A program made the translations under genes and the position numbers. From assembly GCA_012934845.2 (NCBI GenBank), contig WNNJ02001745.1, positions 1 through 64,000 of the forward strand: DNA of 64,000 nucleotides, read 5' to 3'. Source of the stretch: Pomphorhynchus laevis (Eukaryota; Acanthocephala; Palaeacanthocephala; Echinorhynchida; Pomphorhynchidae). The first letter of the stretch is position 1; each line of letters starts with the position of its first letter. This document shows positions 10,926-21,360 of this stretch, in pieces. The notes under the pieces are model-generated. The model searched no databases, was not told the origin of the DNA, and was given only the letters and a program-made list of their open reading frames with translations.

Positions 10926-12320
10926 AGATCACGTTCAGCTCAAGGACCCTTATATCGTCTCGCTTAATATAACAACATATACATGATTAAATCTTAGCAA
11001 TGCAAAAATATAAAACAATATGCAATCTTATCAAAATATAAAAATTTATTTATTTTTCTAAATAATAATAAAAATTAAAAATAATATAACAAATCAAAAT
11101 TTAATATTTAAAAAATAAATAATCAAATAAAAAATAATTATAAGATTTTATAAATAAATATCAAGTTAAAATTTAAAATTGAAATAAAAGAAGTCAATTT
11201 GTATGAATTGACTAATGAATAACAGACGATGTATCAGTATGAGGATTAGAGGTCATCAGTAGGAACTGTTATAAAAATAGCAGTAGAGGTAAATTATACA
11301 TCTGATATAAATGTAAATACTTACAACTGAGTCTATATATTTTATACCATATTATTTTTAATATGGTATATTTTCATATTATTTTTATTCATTATAAGGA
11401 TTATAAGAATACCATCGAATTTCATTTGAGTCTGGTGGATTATTATGCATAGTGCTGGTATCATTTAAATAGAATCAAGGAAAAAAAATCACCTTGAGTC
11501 AACGATAATTCCAGCAAAATGCATAGCAATTTTCGAATCGTTTAAAATAGTGATTTGAAGCATCTCCGCTTTTTAGCCAATTCTTGTTTTAGTTCGAGTC
11601 TTGTGTTCTCTTTGTATATCCAACGATCATAATCACTGTATTTTATTTCGTCTGCTTTACCACATGGATATTTTTATATCTTGCATATTACATTTGAAGT
11701 AGAACAAATCGGATCTGATAACTGAGTCTACGTATTTTATACGTAGACTCAGTTATATTAATATTTTAGAAAAGACTCAGTTATTTTATACGTACTTTTT
11801 AATTTATAAATAAATTAAAAATAAAGATAACTAATAAATAATAAAAAATTATAAGATTTTATACAATTTATATTTATATTAAATCATAATTTAAAATTGA
11901 AATTCAAAAAAGTTTATTTTTGTGAATTTACTAATAAATAACAGATTATGCGTAAGAATAAAAAATTGTAATTTAAAATAAAAATCAATTTTTATGAATT
12001 GACTAATAAATAACAGACGATGTATCAGAATGAGGATTAGAGATCATCAGGAGGAACTGCTATGAAAATAGCAGTAGAGATAAATTATACATTTGATTAC
12101 ATATAGATGTAAATACTTACAACTGAGTCTATGTATTTTATACTATAAATAATTCTAAAATAAATATCAATAATAAATATTTATATAAGATTTTTTACAA
12201 TTTATATTAATATCAAGTAAAAATTTAAAATTGTAATTGTAAATAAAAGTCATTTTTATGAATTGACTAATAAATATTCACGATGTATCAGATTAGGATT
12301 AGAGGTCATCAAAGTTTTCA
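10926..12320. repeat. Cluster of short PLE-derived end modules
   Basis: Three modules share one layout (about 11150-11350, 11950-12140, 12180-12320). An A/T leader ending ATATCAAGTTAAAATTTAAA is followed by GAATTGACTAATAAATAACA and then GATGTATCAGAATGAGGATT. The better two then have GTCATCAGGAGGAACTGC, a CTGCTAT/ATAGCAG hairpin and ACTGAGTCTAYRTATTTTAT at the edge. A palindrome built from two such edges lies at 11719-11755. No coding sequence is present. These look like solo ends or small non-autonomous derivatives of PLE. Confidence 0.7.
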
Positions 12321-12960
12321 AATAAGAATTTTCTTTGAGAAATTTCAAAATCTTAGAAATTGTAGTTTACAAAATACGCTAGCCACTGCGGTTCTGGAGT
12401 CAAAAGTTGCTATAATTAATTTTAAATCAGTCATTTTAGAGTTGTGGTCATTTTCTCGATCATTAACTTCGTCAGTTTAACATATCACTCCGAGACTTTC
12501 CTAACCACTCAGCAGTTATCGACGAACGGATGAAATTGTTATAATCCGTATTGACTGCTTTTGTGATAACTGTAAAGTCAACAACAATTGCTCACGATGC
12601 TAGACGAAACTCAGGTGCATAAAGCATTTTTACTGACTTGTTACGAGTTTTGCTCTTACGACAATTCTCTTAATAAAAATATGCGCATTAGTTGATTATG
12701 AGGGTACTGAATTTCTGGAAGGGCTCCCAATAGAATGCATTATTAATTGTAGTTTGAGAAAAATCGCTTGATCTTGTATTTCACGAACCAAATATATAAG
12801 GATAGCGCTAAACATTTTTATTTTTCATTTACATTCAAAAATAAATAAGGGTTTTATTAAGTGTTTTATATAACCGATAAAAATTTTAAAAAACAAAAAC
12901 ATGCAAAAGACAACTATAAATATAAGCCGTTCACGACGTGCATTTTAAAATCTTTAACTA
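12321..12960. other. Unclassified DNA
   Basis: Slightly less AT-rich than its surroundings at 12480-12760. No ORF, RNA or repeat was recognised. Confidence 0.4.
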
Positions 12961-13568
12961 ATCTTTACGGCCTCAGGTCCAGAGGGACCTGAGCCCCTCG
13001 GCCGCACCAGTGCTCCGCCCTCTGACTAAACCATGCGGGGTCTCTCACACACCTAACAGTCAAGTCAAGGCGGACTATGGTCGGTAATCTCGAGATGAGG
13101 AGCTTGATAAACCTTAGTCTTTGTTCTGGGAGACGTCCTAGTGAGAAAAAGACTAATGCCGAGATAGCCCAAATACCCCAGAGGCGCACTTGGGTTATCC
13201 CATTCAATGACAGATGCTGGGCCGTCTCAGAGCCCACCTAGTTTTCTTCAGGATACGTTAAGGTCTATTCAGGTCAGCTTTCGCTGACCAATTCACCGTA
13301 ACGTTGAACCCCAGATATTTTACTCGACTCGTGAAGATGGGGAGTGGTTGATGTTCCACTTAAGAGACTAGCAGAGAGTGCTAGTCTTTTAAGTTTCTTT
13401 TTGGTGGCAGGAACGCCATGAAAGACTACCACCTGCGATTTTGAGGAGTTTAAAATAAGATTGGATGAAGCAAATGATCTTTTAATCTTAAAAAACGGCT
13501 GATATCAGAGATTACATCTTTGCACCTGCGTCCAGATAACAAGGCTGTGGTATCATCAGCAAATACCA

Positions 13569-13841
13569 CTAGATGTTGATCACGTTTAAAATTCTTGAAT
13601 AATAAAATGGATGCAGCAATATATAAGACAGGAGAAAGTATGGATCCTTAAGGTACACCCGTAATAGGGTAGAACTGACGCGCATCAGGGTCGTCTTCAT
13701 AGTAGAACCGCTTGGTGCACAGAAATATCTCCACCTGTTAACAATTCTCGCAGACAACCCGAGGGACCTGAGAGAGGACATTACGAAGGGAATGGCGACA
13801 CGGCCAAATGCAGGAGAAAAGTCAAGAAAAAACAGCCACAA
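13569..13841 (-). pseudogene. L-B RT fingers/palm fragment
   Basis: Contains MWLFFLDFSPAFGRVAIPFVMSSL, which is RT motif A (hydrophobics, then D-F-S-x-A-F) with its catalytic aspartate retained. It continues into SARIVNRWRYF, the usual following helix. The reading frame is lost before motif B. Downstream (12965-13237) the thumb block RLPEQRLRFIKLLISRL resumes in another frame. Confidence 0.65.
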
Positions 13842-14219
13842 CTAGATGATGGCTATTATCCCGGCAAAACTGCTCCATCTCATCAACTGCTGAATGGACC
13901 GAGCGACCTTTGACAACCCTATGAAAACCTGGAGGGATCAAATTACGACTACTTAAATGACGCGGATTTTACGCGCAAGCCTTTCTTCGTAAATCAAGAC
14001 GAGGGCATTTTGAATCGAAATGGGTCGTAGATCTTTAGGGCATGAGCAGGATTTTTTCTTAGGAAGAAAAACACGCTTACTAATATTGATGACTGCTACA
14101 TCGGGTGGGGAGGCTAAAAGCATTGTAACGGCAATATCTCTTCACTGATCAGCTGTCAAAAGCTTACAGATCCGAGAAGAAATTGGAGCGACGGATTTGG
14201 AGGTGTCCGGGAGTGGACC

Positions 14220-14717
14220 CTAGGAATTAAGGATATCCGTAAGAGATAGATCCCCATTCCTGAAGTTACACCAAGGCGGGATTGGTTGAGGTGATTGAGT
14301 GGCTCCATAGTTGTGTAGGGCAAGTGACTCCTCTAAAACTTTATCAAGGCCTACATTCCCTATCCAACCTAATGCTCTATCCTTCCAGCAAACAAACTTC
14401 TTCTTGAAAATCTTCCAAAAGGGAGACTGAGAAGGACCAAGGCGAGCAATACTCGTCCTATCCTTACTCAGCTGGAACCTATATCTAGTGATCCAGTATT
14501 CATTCGAGAGAACCTGTCTAGCGGAAACAGAGAGATTGTGAAGGTGTAGCATTTTAGCTAGGACCTTGAGTTTTGTTGGAGTGGGATTGTAATTTCGACC
14601 TTTATAGGTAGTCGAGAGAAACGCGGTAACTTGCGAAAAGAGGTAGGAATTTAAATAGGTCAAACTATCATTTCCAATTCTGTGGAATAGTTGGATAGCT
14701 GCATGAAAGAAGGCCAC
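14220..14717 (-). pseudogene. L-B linker between endonuclease and RT
   Basis: A 165-codon open stretch with hydrophobic and basic residues (LHNLSVSARQVLSNEYWITR, FKKKFVCWKDRALGWIG). It lies between the endonuclease and the RT in coding order, where LINEs have a poorly conserved connector. No motif is diagnostic and the assignment is by position only. Confidence 0.5.
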
Positions 14718-15572
14718 TCTGATAGGATCAAAGTGAAAGCTCCTTCTAAGTAACGTATCCTTCTCTATTCGCCAGCGAATTAGGTCATGAGAGGTAATCT
14801 GTTTTTAGCGCTACAGCTCAGTACATATGTATTTCAACAACAACATCTTATGAAGCACTAATATGTCGATGAGAGAATTAGTTGGTGATCAATAAAAGGT
14901 GGAGGACGGTGGTTTGAATAAGATAGTCGTTCCTGGCTATGCGGTGTGCTTTATTAATTCAACGACGAGATTTGTCGTTGAAGTCATCAAGTACCATGTC
15001 ATAACCGTTATCTAATGTACGATCGAGGAGGTCACGGTTCTTGTGAATTTCTCCCGGCCGAATATATACATTGGCCATGCTGATGTGCTTACCGTTTTTA
15101 CAGAGTGATATAGCTAAGCAAGACATGGCTGGACAAGAATAGTTTAGTAAGAAGGAAGATTCTAAGGAGCTCTTAACTAGGGTTAAAAGACCTTGAATGG
15201 AAAGGAGTGAGGAGGGATTATCTACGGAGTATAGTGGGTGTATATGTGCTTAGCGATAAATCGAATAATTCCTGGGTGAAACGGATAGACCACGTCTCCT
15301 GACGGACTATAACATCGGCATGTCTACCAGATAGAAGGCTAAGGGTGGAAGCACCTCCCGAATTAAATCGAAGGATGTTTATTTAAAAACCATAGATTAC
15401 TTCCCATTGTGTTGATTAACTGGAGTGGAATGCCTCCTCATAGTTGGAACCGTAGGTGAGAAGGTTGACCTTCTCACAGCGAGCTGTACTATGTTGAGAC
15501 ACTTGCCCACGGGCAATATCATCATCTCCCGTGGCCGCCGTAAATTCCCAATGCTTGTCCTCCTTCGCCAGT

Positions 15573-15850
15573 TTATATATCAGATATATCTTCTTCTGAA
15601 ATGAATGTAGGCATCTTTATTGTCGCCAGGATTGGTTTGGAAGCAAGTATACCTGGTTTCGAACGCTCTTTTTTAAGGTAGTCGACGTACGACATTGCCA
15701 GATCAAGAGTGCAGAATGAGATTTTGATCTCAGATTCATAATATTTAATAGCATTGAACAATATCCTTTTTTAAATCGATCGGCAAAGCCTCTTATAAAC
15801 ACATTAAACATGTTCTGCCTTTCCAGAGGCACCAAAAGTTGGATAATCAC
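15573..15850 (-). pseudogene. L-B ORF1-like region, two overlapping frames
   Basis: Two overlapping short frames (15573-15761 and 15617-15850) are conserved, nearly identical, in the inverted copy at 18062-18339. One reads MFNAIKYYESEIKISFCTLD...KPILATIKMPTFISEEDISD, the other VPLERQNMFNVFIRGFADRF. They overlap as though one protein crosses frames at GYCSMLLNI/MFNAIKYYE. No domain is recognised. Position near the element's 5' end suggests ORF1. Confidence 0.5.
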
Positions 15851-15957
15851 CAGGTTGGATAATTTTGGTACCGGGGGTGTTCTCCCTCCGGAATATATTC
15901 AAGAGAAACTAAATCTCTACTAACCTCATTTATTGCATTGGCAGGAAAATTAGTAAA

Positions 15958-17956
15958 AAATTTCAAAACGGTTCCTTTCAACAAACAAACAAGACCCACT
16001 CAATTTATTAAACTTTTGTTTTATAAAAATATATTTTAAAAATATTAATCAAATGATTTATCATTCATTTTACTCATTTTTATTTTGTTGAAATTCGCAC
16101 TCAAGCAAACAAGACGCAAAAATAGTCAACAAAATTTCAACTGCAACAATAACTGTAAGGTGTTCTTATATAATATTGTAATTATATAACATTATAATTA
16201 TATAATATAATTATAATTATATTATATTTTATACAAATAATCTCAAATATGGTGTTTTAAATTAGACGATAAAAGCAAAAACTCTAAATGGTTTTCATTT
16301 TGCATTTATTAATAATGGTATATATTTTTAATTAATATTTTTAATTGACATTTATTTTAGTATATAATTTATACAGTTGTCCGACAATTGGTTCATTATG
16401 AAATTGTGATTGCACGCTGTTAAATTGCGCAGTCATACTTTTGAAAGTTTCGAAAATTTTCACTTATAAATTAATAAATGATAATAATTTCGAATTAGTT
16501 GATTTTCACCAGTAGAAAACAATTAGTGTAAATTTTGTATTTTATATTAAATTTTGTAATATAATTATAATTATATTATATATTATATAATCTCTAATTT
16601 TTAATTTTATTTAAAATTAATTTTTCAAGCAATATTTGCTTATACGAGTGAAATTATTTAAATATAATTTAAAATTATGTAAATTTTATAAAATGTAGAT
16701 GAAAATATTCGTTATTAATTTGACTGTGTCATTGGTATATAAACAATCAAATTGATTAGCGATGCATTCGATGGTGTAAATTTTTGATTATGGCGTGTAT
16801 CCATCAAGAAGATTATTATTATATGTCGACTTCCAAGGGAGCTGAAGCTCGTAAGGAAGCATTACATCGAATAAAAAGCAGAAAAAACGAAATATAATTT
16901 TGTAATATAATTATAATTATATTATATAATCTCTAATTTTTAATTTTATTTAAAATTAATTAAAATTATTTTTTCAAGCAATATTTGCTTATACGAGTGA
17001 AATTATTTAAATATTATTTAAAAATAATTAGAATTATTTTTTAGTACTTTAATTGATTTCTTCGAACAAATATTTCAAGATTATCAACATTAATCATTAA
17101 TATTGATATATTGATGATCTTGATTATATTAATATAATCAAGATCATTAATATTGACAAGACTAATGTTATGAATATAATTTCAAAAGATCTACTTGTTC
17201 TGAAGAGAATAAACAGTTTTTATATAATATTATAATTATAAAATATATAATTATATTAAATATTATACAATCTCTAATTTTTAATTATATTTAAAATTAA
17301 TTAAAATTAATTTTTTTATTACTTTAACTGATTTCTTCAAACAAATATTTCAAGATTTAAAGCGTATCATTACATAACATCTTGTGAAATAAAAATTTTC
17401 AAAACGATTTCATGTATCAAACAAACAAGACGCAAAAATAGTCAATAAAATTTGAATTTCAACAATGACTGTTTAAGGTGTTTTAAGTAAATAATTTTTA
17501 GAATTTTATTTTGATGTTTTCCAATCGTATTTCGGATTGGACCCCTGAGATCCGATTTAATGTCTATTATGAATCCCTATATTTTCCTCATATGATTGAA
17601 AAGCACAAAATTGAATGGACAACACAAGTTTTAAAAACACCTTCAGTTTGAAAAAGTTTTGTTGATTTAAAAATTTAAATTTTATAACCGCGGTACTATC
17701 ATGGCGTTATCAAGGTTTTCAAGGTTTTTACTGATACATTTGACAGGTAAAGCTACGAAGTAAATACTAAGTAAACTGTTTTGATTTCTCTTATGAAGAT
17801 GAACTACTTCATTTCAGAAATGTACCTTGTGAAAAATACAATAAATTAGCAAAGTGACAAAAGTTGTTCGTAACATTGCATCGTCGAATGTAAATCAACA
17901 AACTAAAGTAGAAATGAGTAAACGCAGCATGCGGAGCGTCCAAAGAACTCAATGAA
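15958..17956. other. AT-rich spacer between inverted L-B copies, with internal repeats
   Basis: A segment containing CAAGCAATATTTGCTTATAC occurs at about 16551-16680 and 16899-17030, with a weaker relative at about 17220-17340. A second repeat (AACAAGACGCAAAAATAGTC) occurs near 16107 and 17427. One small ORF (16790-16897) is listed separately. No other gene is seen. Confidence 0.55.
16790..16897 (+). CDS. Small ORF of 35 codons, function unknown
   Basis: The ORF reads MACIHQEDYYYMSTSKGAEA and then RKEALHRIKSRKNEI before a stop. It is acidic and tyrosine-rich at the start and basic at the end, and it stands out because its surroundings are nearly pure A/T. It may be a peptide gene, an exon scrap, or chance. 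No ribosome-context or splice evidence decides. Confidence 0.2.
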   Translation: MACIHQEDYYYMSTSKGAEARKEALHRIKSRKNEI

Positions 17957-19069
17957 AACTAATTTTCCTGCCAATGCAATAAATGAGGTTAGTAGAGATT
18001 TAGTTTCTCTTGAATATATTCCGGAGGGAGAACACCCCCGGTACCAAAATTATCCAACCTGGTGATTATCCAACTTTTGGTGCCTCTGGAAAGGCAGAAC
18101 ATGTTTAATGTGTTTATAAGAGGCTTTGCCGATCGATTTAAAAAAGGATATTGTTCAATGCTATTAAATATTATGAATCTGAGATCAAAATCTCATTCTG
18201 CACTCTTGATCTGGCAATGTCGTACGTCGACTACCTTAAAAAAGAGCATTCGAAACCAGGTATAATTGCTTCCAAACCAATCCTGGCGACAATAAAGATG
18301 CCTACATTCATTTCAGAAGAAGATATATCTGATATATAAACTGGCGAAGGAGGACAAGCATTGGGAATTTACGGCGGCCACGGGAGATGATGATATTGCC
18401 CGTGGGCAAGTGTCTCAACATAGTACAGCTCGCTGCGAGAAGGTCAACCTTTTCACCTACGGTTCCAACTATGAGGAGGCATTCCACTCCAGTTAATCAA
18501 CACAATGGGAAGTAATCAATTGTTTTTTAACTAAATATCCTTCGATTTAATTCGGGAGGTGCTTCCACCCTTAGCCTTCTATCTGGTAGACATGCCGATG
18601 TTATAGTCCGTCAGGAGACGTGGTCTATCCGTTTCATCCAGGAATTACTCGATTTATCCCTAAGCACATATACACCCACTATACTCCGTAGATAACCCCT
18701 CCTCACTCATTTCCATTCAAGGTCTTTTAACCCTAGTTAAGAGCTCCTTAGAATCTTCCTTCTTACTAAACTATTCTTGTCCAGCCATGTCTTGCTTAGC
18801 TATATCACTCTGTAAAAACGGTAAACACATCAGCATGGTCAATGTATATATTCGGCCGGAAGAAATTCACAAGAACCGTAACCTCCTCGATCGTACATTA
18901 TATAACGGTTATGACATGGTACTTGGTGACTTCAACGACAAATCTAGTCGTTGGGTTAATAAAGCACTCCGCATAGCCAGGAACGACTATCTTATTCAAA
19001 CCACCGTCCTCCACCTTTTATTGATCACCAACTAATTCTCTCATCGACATATTAGTGCTTCATAAGATG
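17957..19069 (+). mobile_element. L-B LINE, inverted partial copy (5' part)
   Basis: Inverted relative to 14845-15957 and very similar throughout. It starts at ACTAATTTTCCTGCC, runs through the ORF1-like region (18062-18339) and the endonuclease (18787-19035: SMVNVYIRPEEIHKN, GYDMVLGDFND), and stops abruptly after CATAAGATGTT. LINE insertions are normally 5'-truncated. A copy that keeps the 5' end and lacks the 3' part is more likely a product of inversion or recombination than of retrotransposition. Confidence 0.8.
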
Positions 19070-19631
19070 TTTTTTAAAAAAAGATAGACAACTCGTATTG
19101 AAAATTTTTGATTAAGTACATATTGGTAATAAAATAAGTTAAGCTTCCACCGGATGACTTCATCAAAATTTCATCCATTTAATCAGTGTTTCACTTGATT
19201 AAATGTGGCACTGTTTAGTTGATCACTGGTCCATGTGTGTGCACATTGTATGAGTTAAAAAGTGCTTTTGTTACAAAATAGAGATTTGGTAATTTAGTAA
19301 ATTATGGGGGGGGCTGAACAATGCAATAATAAATTATTATAGTTTGAATGTTATTATAGTTCGATGATATATGTTGTTGTGGTTGATTGCAGGGCATGAG
19401 TTCCAATGAAATGACAATCATTGCACTATTTTTTTTCTATTCTGTAATGTTGTAATTGTATGCTTATCGTCGAAAGGCGGCAGTGGTTTAATAAATTCCT
19501 CAGATTATTATCAAGAATTATTGGTTTGATTTTAGTTGATATAATTGGTTTGATTTTAGCCACTAGAATATACACTATTACCTTTAAAATTATAATAGAC
19601 GACTATTATTAAGTGATCTTGGAAGTTAAAG
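19070..19631 (+). other. Spacer with an L-C 3' end and a short direct repeat
   Basis: The region about 19440-19512 ends in GGCAGTGGTTTAATAAATTC and CTCAGATTATTA, matching the 3' ends of the L-C copies at 33.05 and 41.97 kb. Directly after, ATTGGTTTGATTTTAG occurs twice with a 24-base period. The rest is AT-rich with no gene. This is the upstream region of the 442-codon ORF. Confidence 0.5.
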
Positions 19632-20960
19632 ATGCCACACTATCGAGGATATCGTGGTCAGTATTCTAATACTATCAATCCACGTGAGGAGAAATATTGG
19701 GATGCAAGGAATGACAATTTTGAACAGACTACCTTCATACCACGATCGAATCAAATTGATTATAGACCGACTGGACGTACGAGAGGAAGGAGTACATTTA
19801 GGAGAATAATGACAGAACGCGGTCGTAAAAACGACGAAATTAAAGCTCAGATAAAACCAGAGTCAGATGTATTAACCGGAAAATTAGCCTCCGATTACCT
19901 ATTAAATACAGAAAGAGTAGATACATACATTTCTGAGATCCGTATAAAAACAGGAGATATAATGACGAGCCCATTCACGGCAAAAATTTCGAATACCACA
20001 ACGAATGAGATAATACCGATTCGAATTGCAGAGTCTGCAATAATATCAAAATTAATAAGCGAGCTCGGCCAAACTGGATTCAAATCATTGGAATTTTCAG
20101 CGCAAGCGAAGTTATTTTGGAATCGATTCAAAGCGGCGACTCCAAATATAGTAGCAGCATACGAGAGTTTATGCTCAGTGAAATTTAGAGAAGCAATAAT
20201 ATATCTCAAACCTTATCAAGATCTAGCATCAAGTATAGCTGCTGTTTCAACAGCACAGAACATTAGACTAGGACAATATTTATCTTTAGTTCCAGACTTT
20301 AGATTATTGGTTTATATAATCAATAATATATATAGACTTGACGAAAAAGTCATTCAAAACGAAATTATTAGAAGAATGACTATTGTATTACCAACTCTAC
20401 CCATTGAAGGAAGAGTCTTACAGATTGGAGATATCAGACGGATAATCGTGTTAGTTCCTGAGAATCGACGAGAGTTAGCAGCAATACGGCGGATCGCAAT
20501 TAATTGCGACGTATATCTAGATGCAGCAAATCATGGATTAACAGATTTGTTATTAAGTTACGATTATAGTATATTGGAAGAAATAATAAATCAACAATTG
20601 AGAAACATCCCTGCCAACTGTTTAAGTCAAGTAAATTTGCTTCCGAGTATTAAGAATAGAACGAACATATCAACAACAGAAGCACTTATTACAGCAACAG
20701 CGGCAGCAGCGTTAAGCCCTTTTGTCAACTATGAAAATTGGTTGAATAGTAACGTATTAAATTGTATCTTACCATTCAATACTCTATATAATTCAAAAGG
20801 ACTGTTAATTAACTCTTTGTACAATAATTGCAGTATAAATGTTAATCAAGAGACGTTAACAGTAATAGGGCATGGCACATGGAGGATACTTAGGAAGATT
20901 GAAGGTCGTAAAGGTGAGTTGATTGACGATCTGGTACGATTAGGATCAAGAGTTCTGTAA
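19632..20960 (+). CDS. Intact 442-codon ORF, unrecognised; possible fossil viral structural gene
   Basis: A single uninterrupted frame from ATG to TAA. The first ~75 residues are disordered-looking and rich in R, G and N (YRGYRGQYSN, GRTRGRSTFRR, ERGRK), typical of nucleic-acid-binding tails. The next ~370 residues look globular and mostly helical, with long aliphatic/amphipathic stretches (SLVPDFRLLVYIINNIY, QIGDIRRIIVLVPE, TEALITATAAAALSPFV). There is no signal peptide, membrane helix, zinc motif or RT motif. AATAAA-type signals follow at about 21025-21045. A basic tail plus a helical body and no introns fits a captured capsid or nucleoprotein gene, but also a host gene or an element ORF1. 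I do not recognise the family. It looks whole, unlike every element ORF near it, so it is either young or under constraint. Confidence 0.55.
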   Translation: MPHYRGYRGQYSNTINPREEKYWDARNDNFEQTTFIPRSNQIDYRPTGRTRGRSTFRRIMTERGRKNDEIKAQIKPESDVLTGKLASDYLLNTERVDTYISEIRIKTGDIMTSPFTAKISNTTTNEIIPIRIAESAIISKLISELGQTGFKSLEFSAQAKLFWNRFKAATPNIVAAYESLCSVKFREAIIYLKPYQDLASSIAAVSTAQNIRLGQYLSLVPDFRLLVYIINNIYRLDEKVIQNEIIRRMTIVLPTLPIEGRVLQIGDIRRIIVLVPENRRELAAIRRIAINCDVYLDAANHGLTDLLLSYDYSILEEIINQQLRNIPANCLSQVNLLPSIKNRTNISTTEALITATAAAALSPFVNYENWLNSNVLNCILPFNTLYNSKGLLINSLYNNCSINVNQETLTVIGHGTWRILRKIEGRKGELIDDLVRLGSRVL

Positions 20961-21107
20961 CGGAGAAATAAGAAAATTTTGAACTATTTATTCTTATCAC
21001 ATTTTTAAAAACATTTTTTGTATAATAAATTTTCTTCTTAATAAATACCGGCTGACTGAGGCCACAAACCCCCCAAAAAATAAACAACTGATTGAAATTT
21101 TTTTTAT

Positions 21108-21360
21108 CAAGAATCAGTGTCGCATTGGCGCGTGCCGCGTCAATGTGTATTCGCGCGACACGGTTATCTGTCAAAGAGCAGATACATAGAATCACGGCGA
21201 ATGAATCGTAAAGCAAAAAAGATCAACCTTGGTGATAAATATATTTATTAATTGCACATGAATGTGACTGTCTGTATAAAGGCCCGTTTGGGGGAACCTA
21301 ATAAATAATGTATTGAAAAATTAATATTATTATTAAAAAATATTATTATAATAATTTTCC
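21108..21360 (+). mobile_element. R3: 3' end of an R LINE
   Basis: The frame VALARAASMCIRATR (about 21118-21163) is the C-terminus seen in R4 (GLAKAASMTIRAAR) and R6 (IALAQAASMCIRAI). The terminal motif is present as GGCCCGTTTGGGGGAACC at 21281-21298, followed by an (ATT)n-like tail. Only the last ~0.25 kb is present. It lies just downstream of the 442-codon ORF and directly upstream of R4. Confidence 0.8.

Larger units (their letters stand above)
12961..15957 (-). mobile_element. L-B LINE, nearly full-length but decayed
   Basis: In coding order the element has a short ORF1-like region (15573-15850), an apurinic-like endonuclease region (about 14845-15420) and RT pieces at 14220-14717, 13569-13841 and 12965-13237. 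The GC-rich 3' UTR, containing CCCCTCGGCCGCACCAG on the plus strand, is shared with the copy at 1.3 kb. The endonuclease part shares NVYIRP(E/G)EIH and VLGDFND with the inverted copy at 17957. RT motif A is readable as FLDFSPAFGRV. Several frame changes and stops separate the pieces, so this is a dead APE-type LINE. About 3 kb is slightly short for such elements. Confidence 0.8.
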
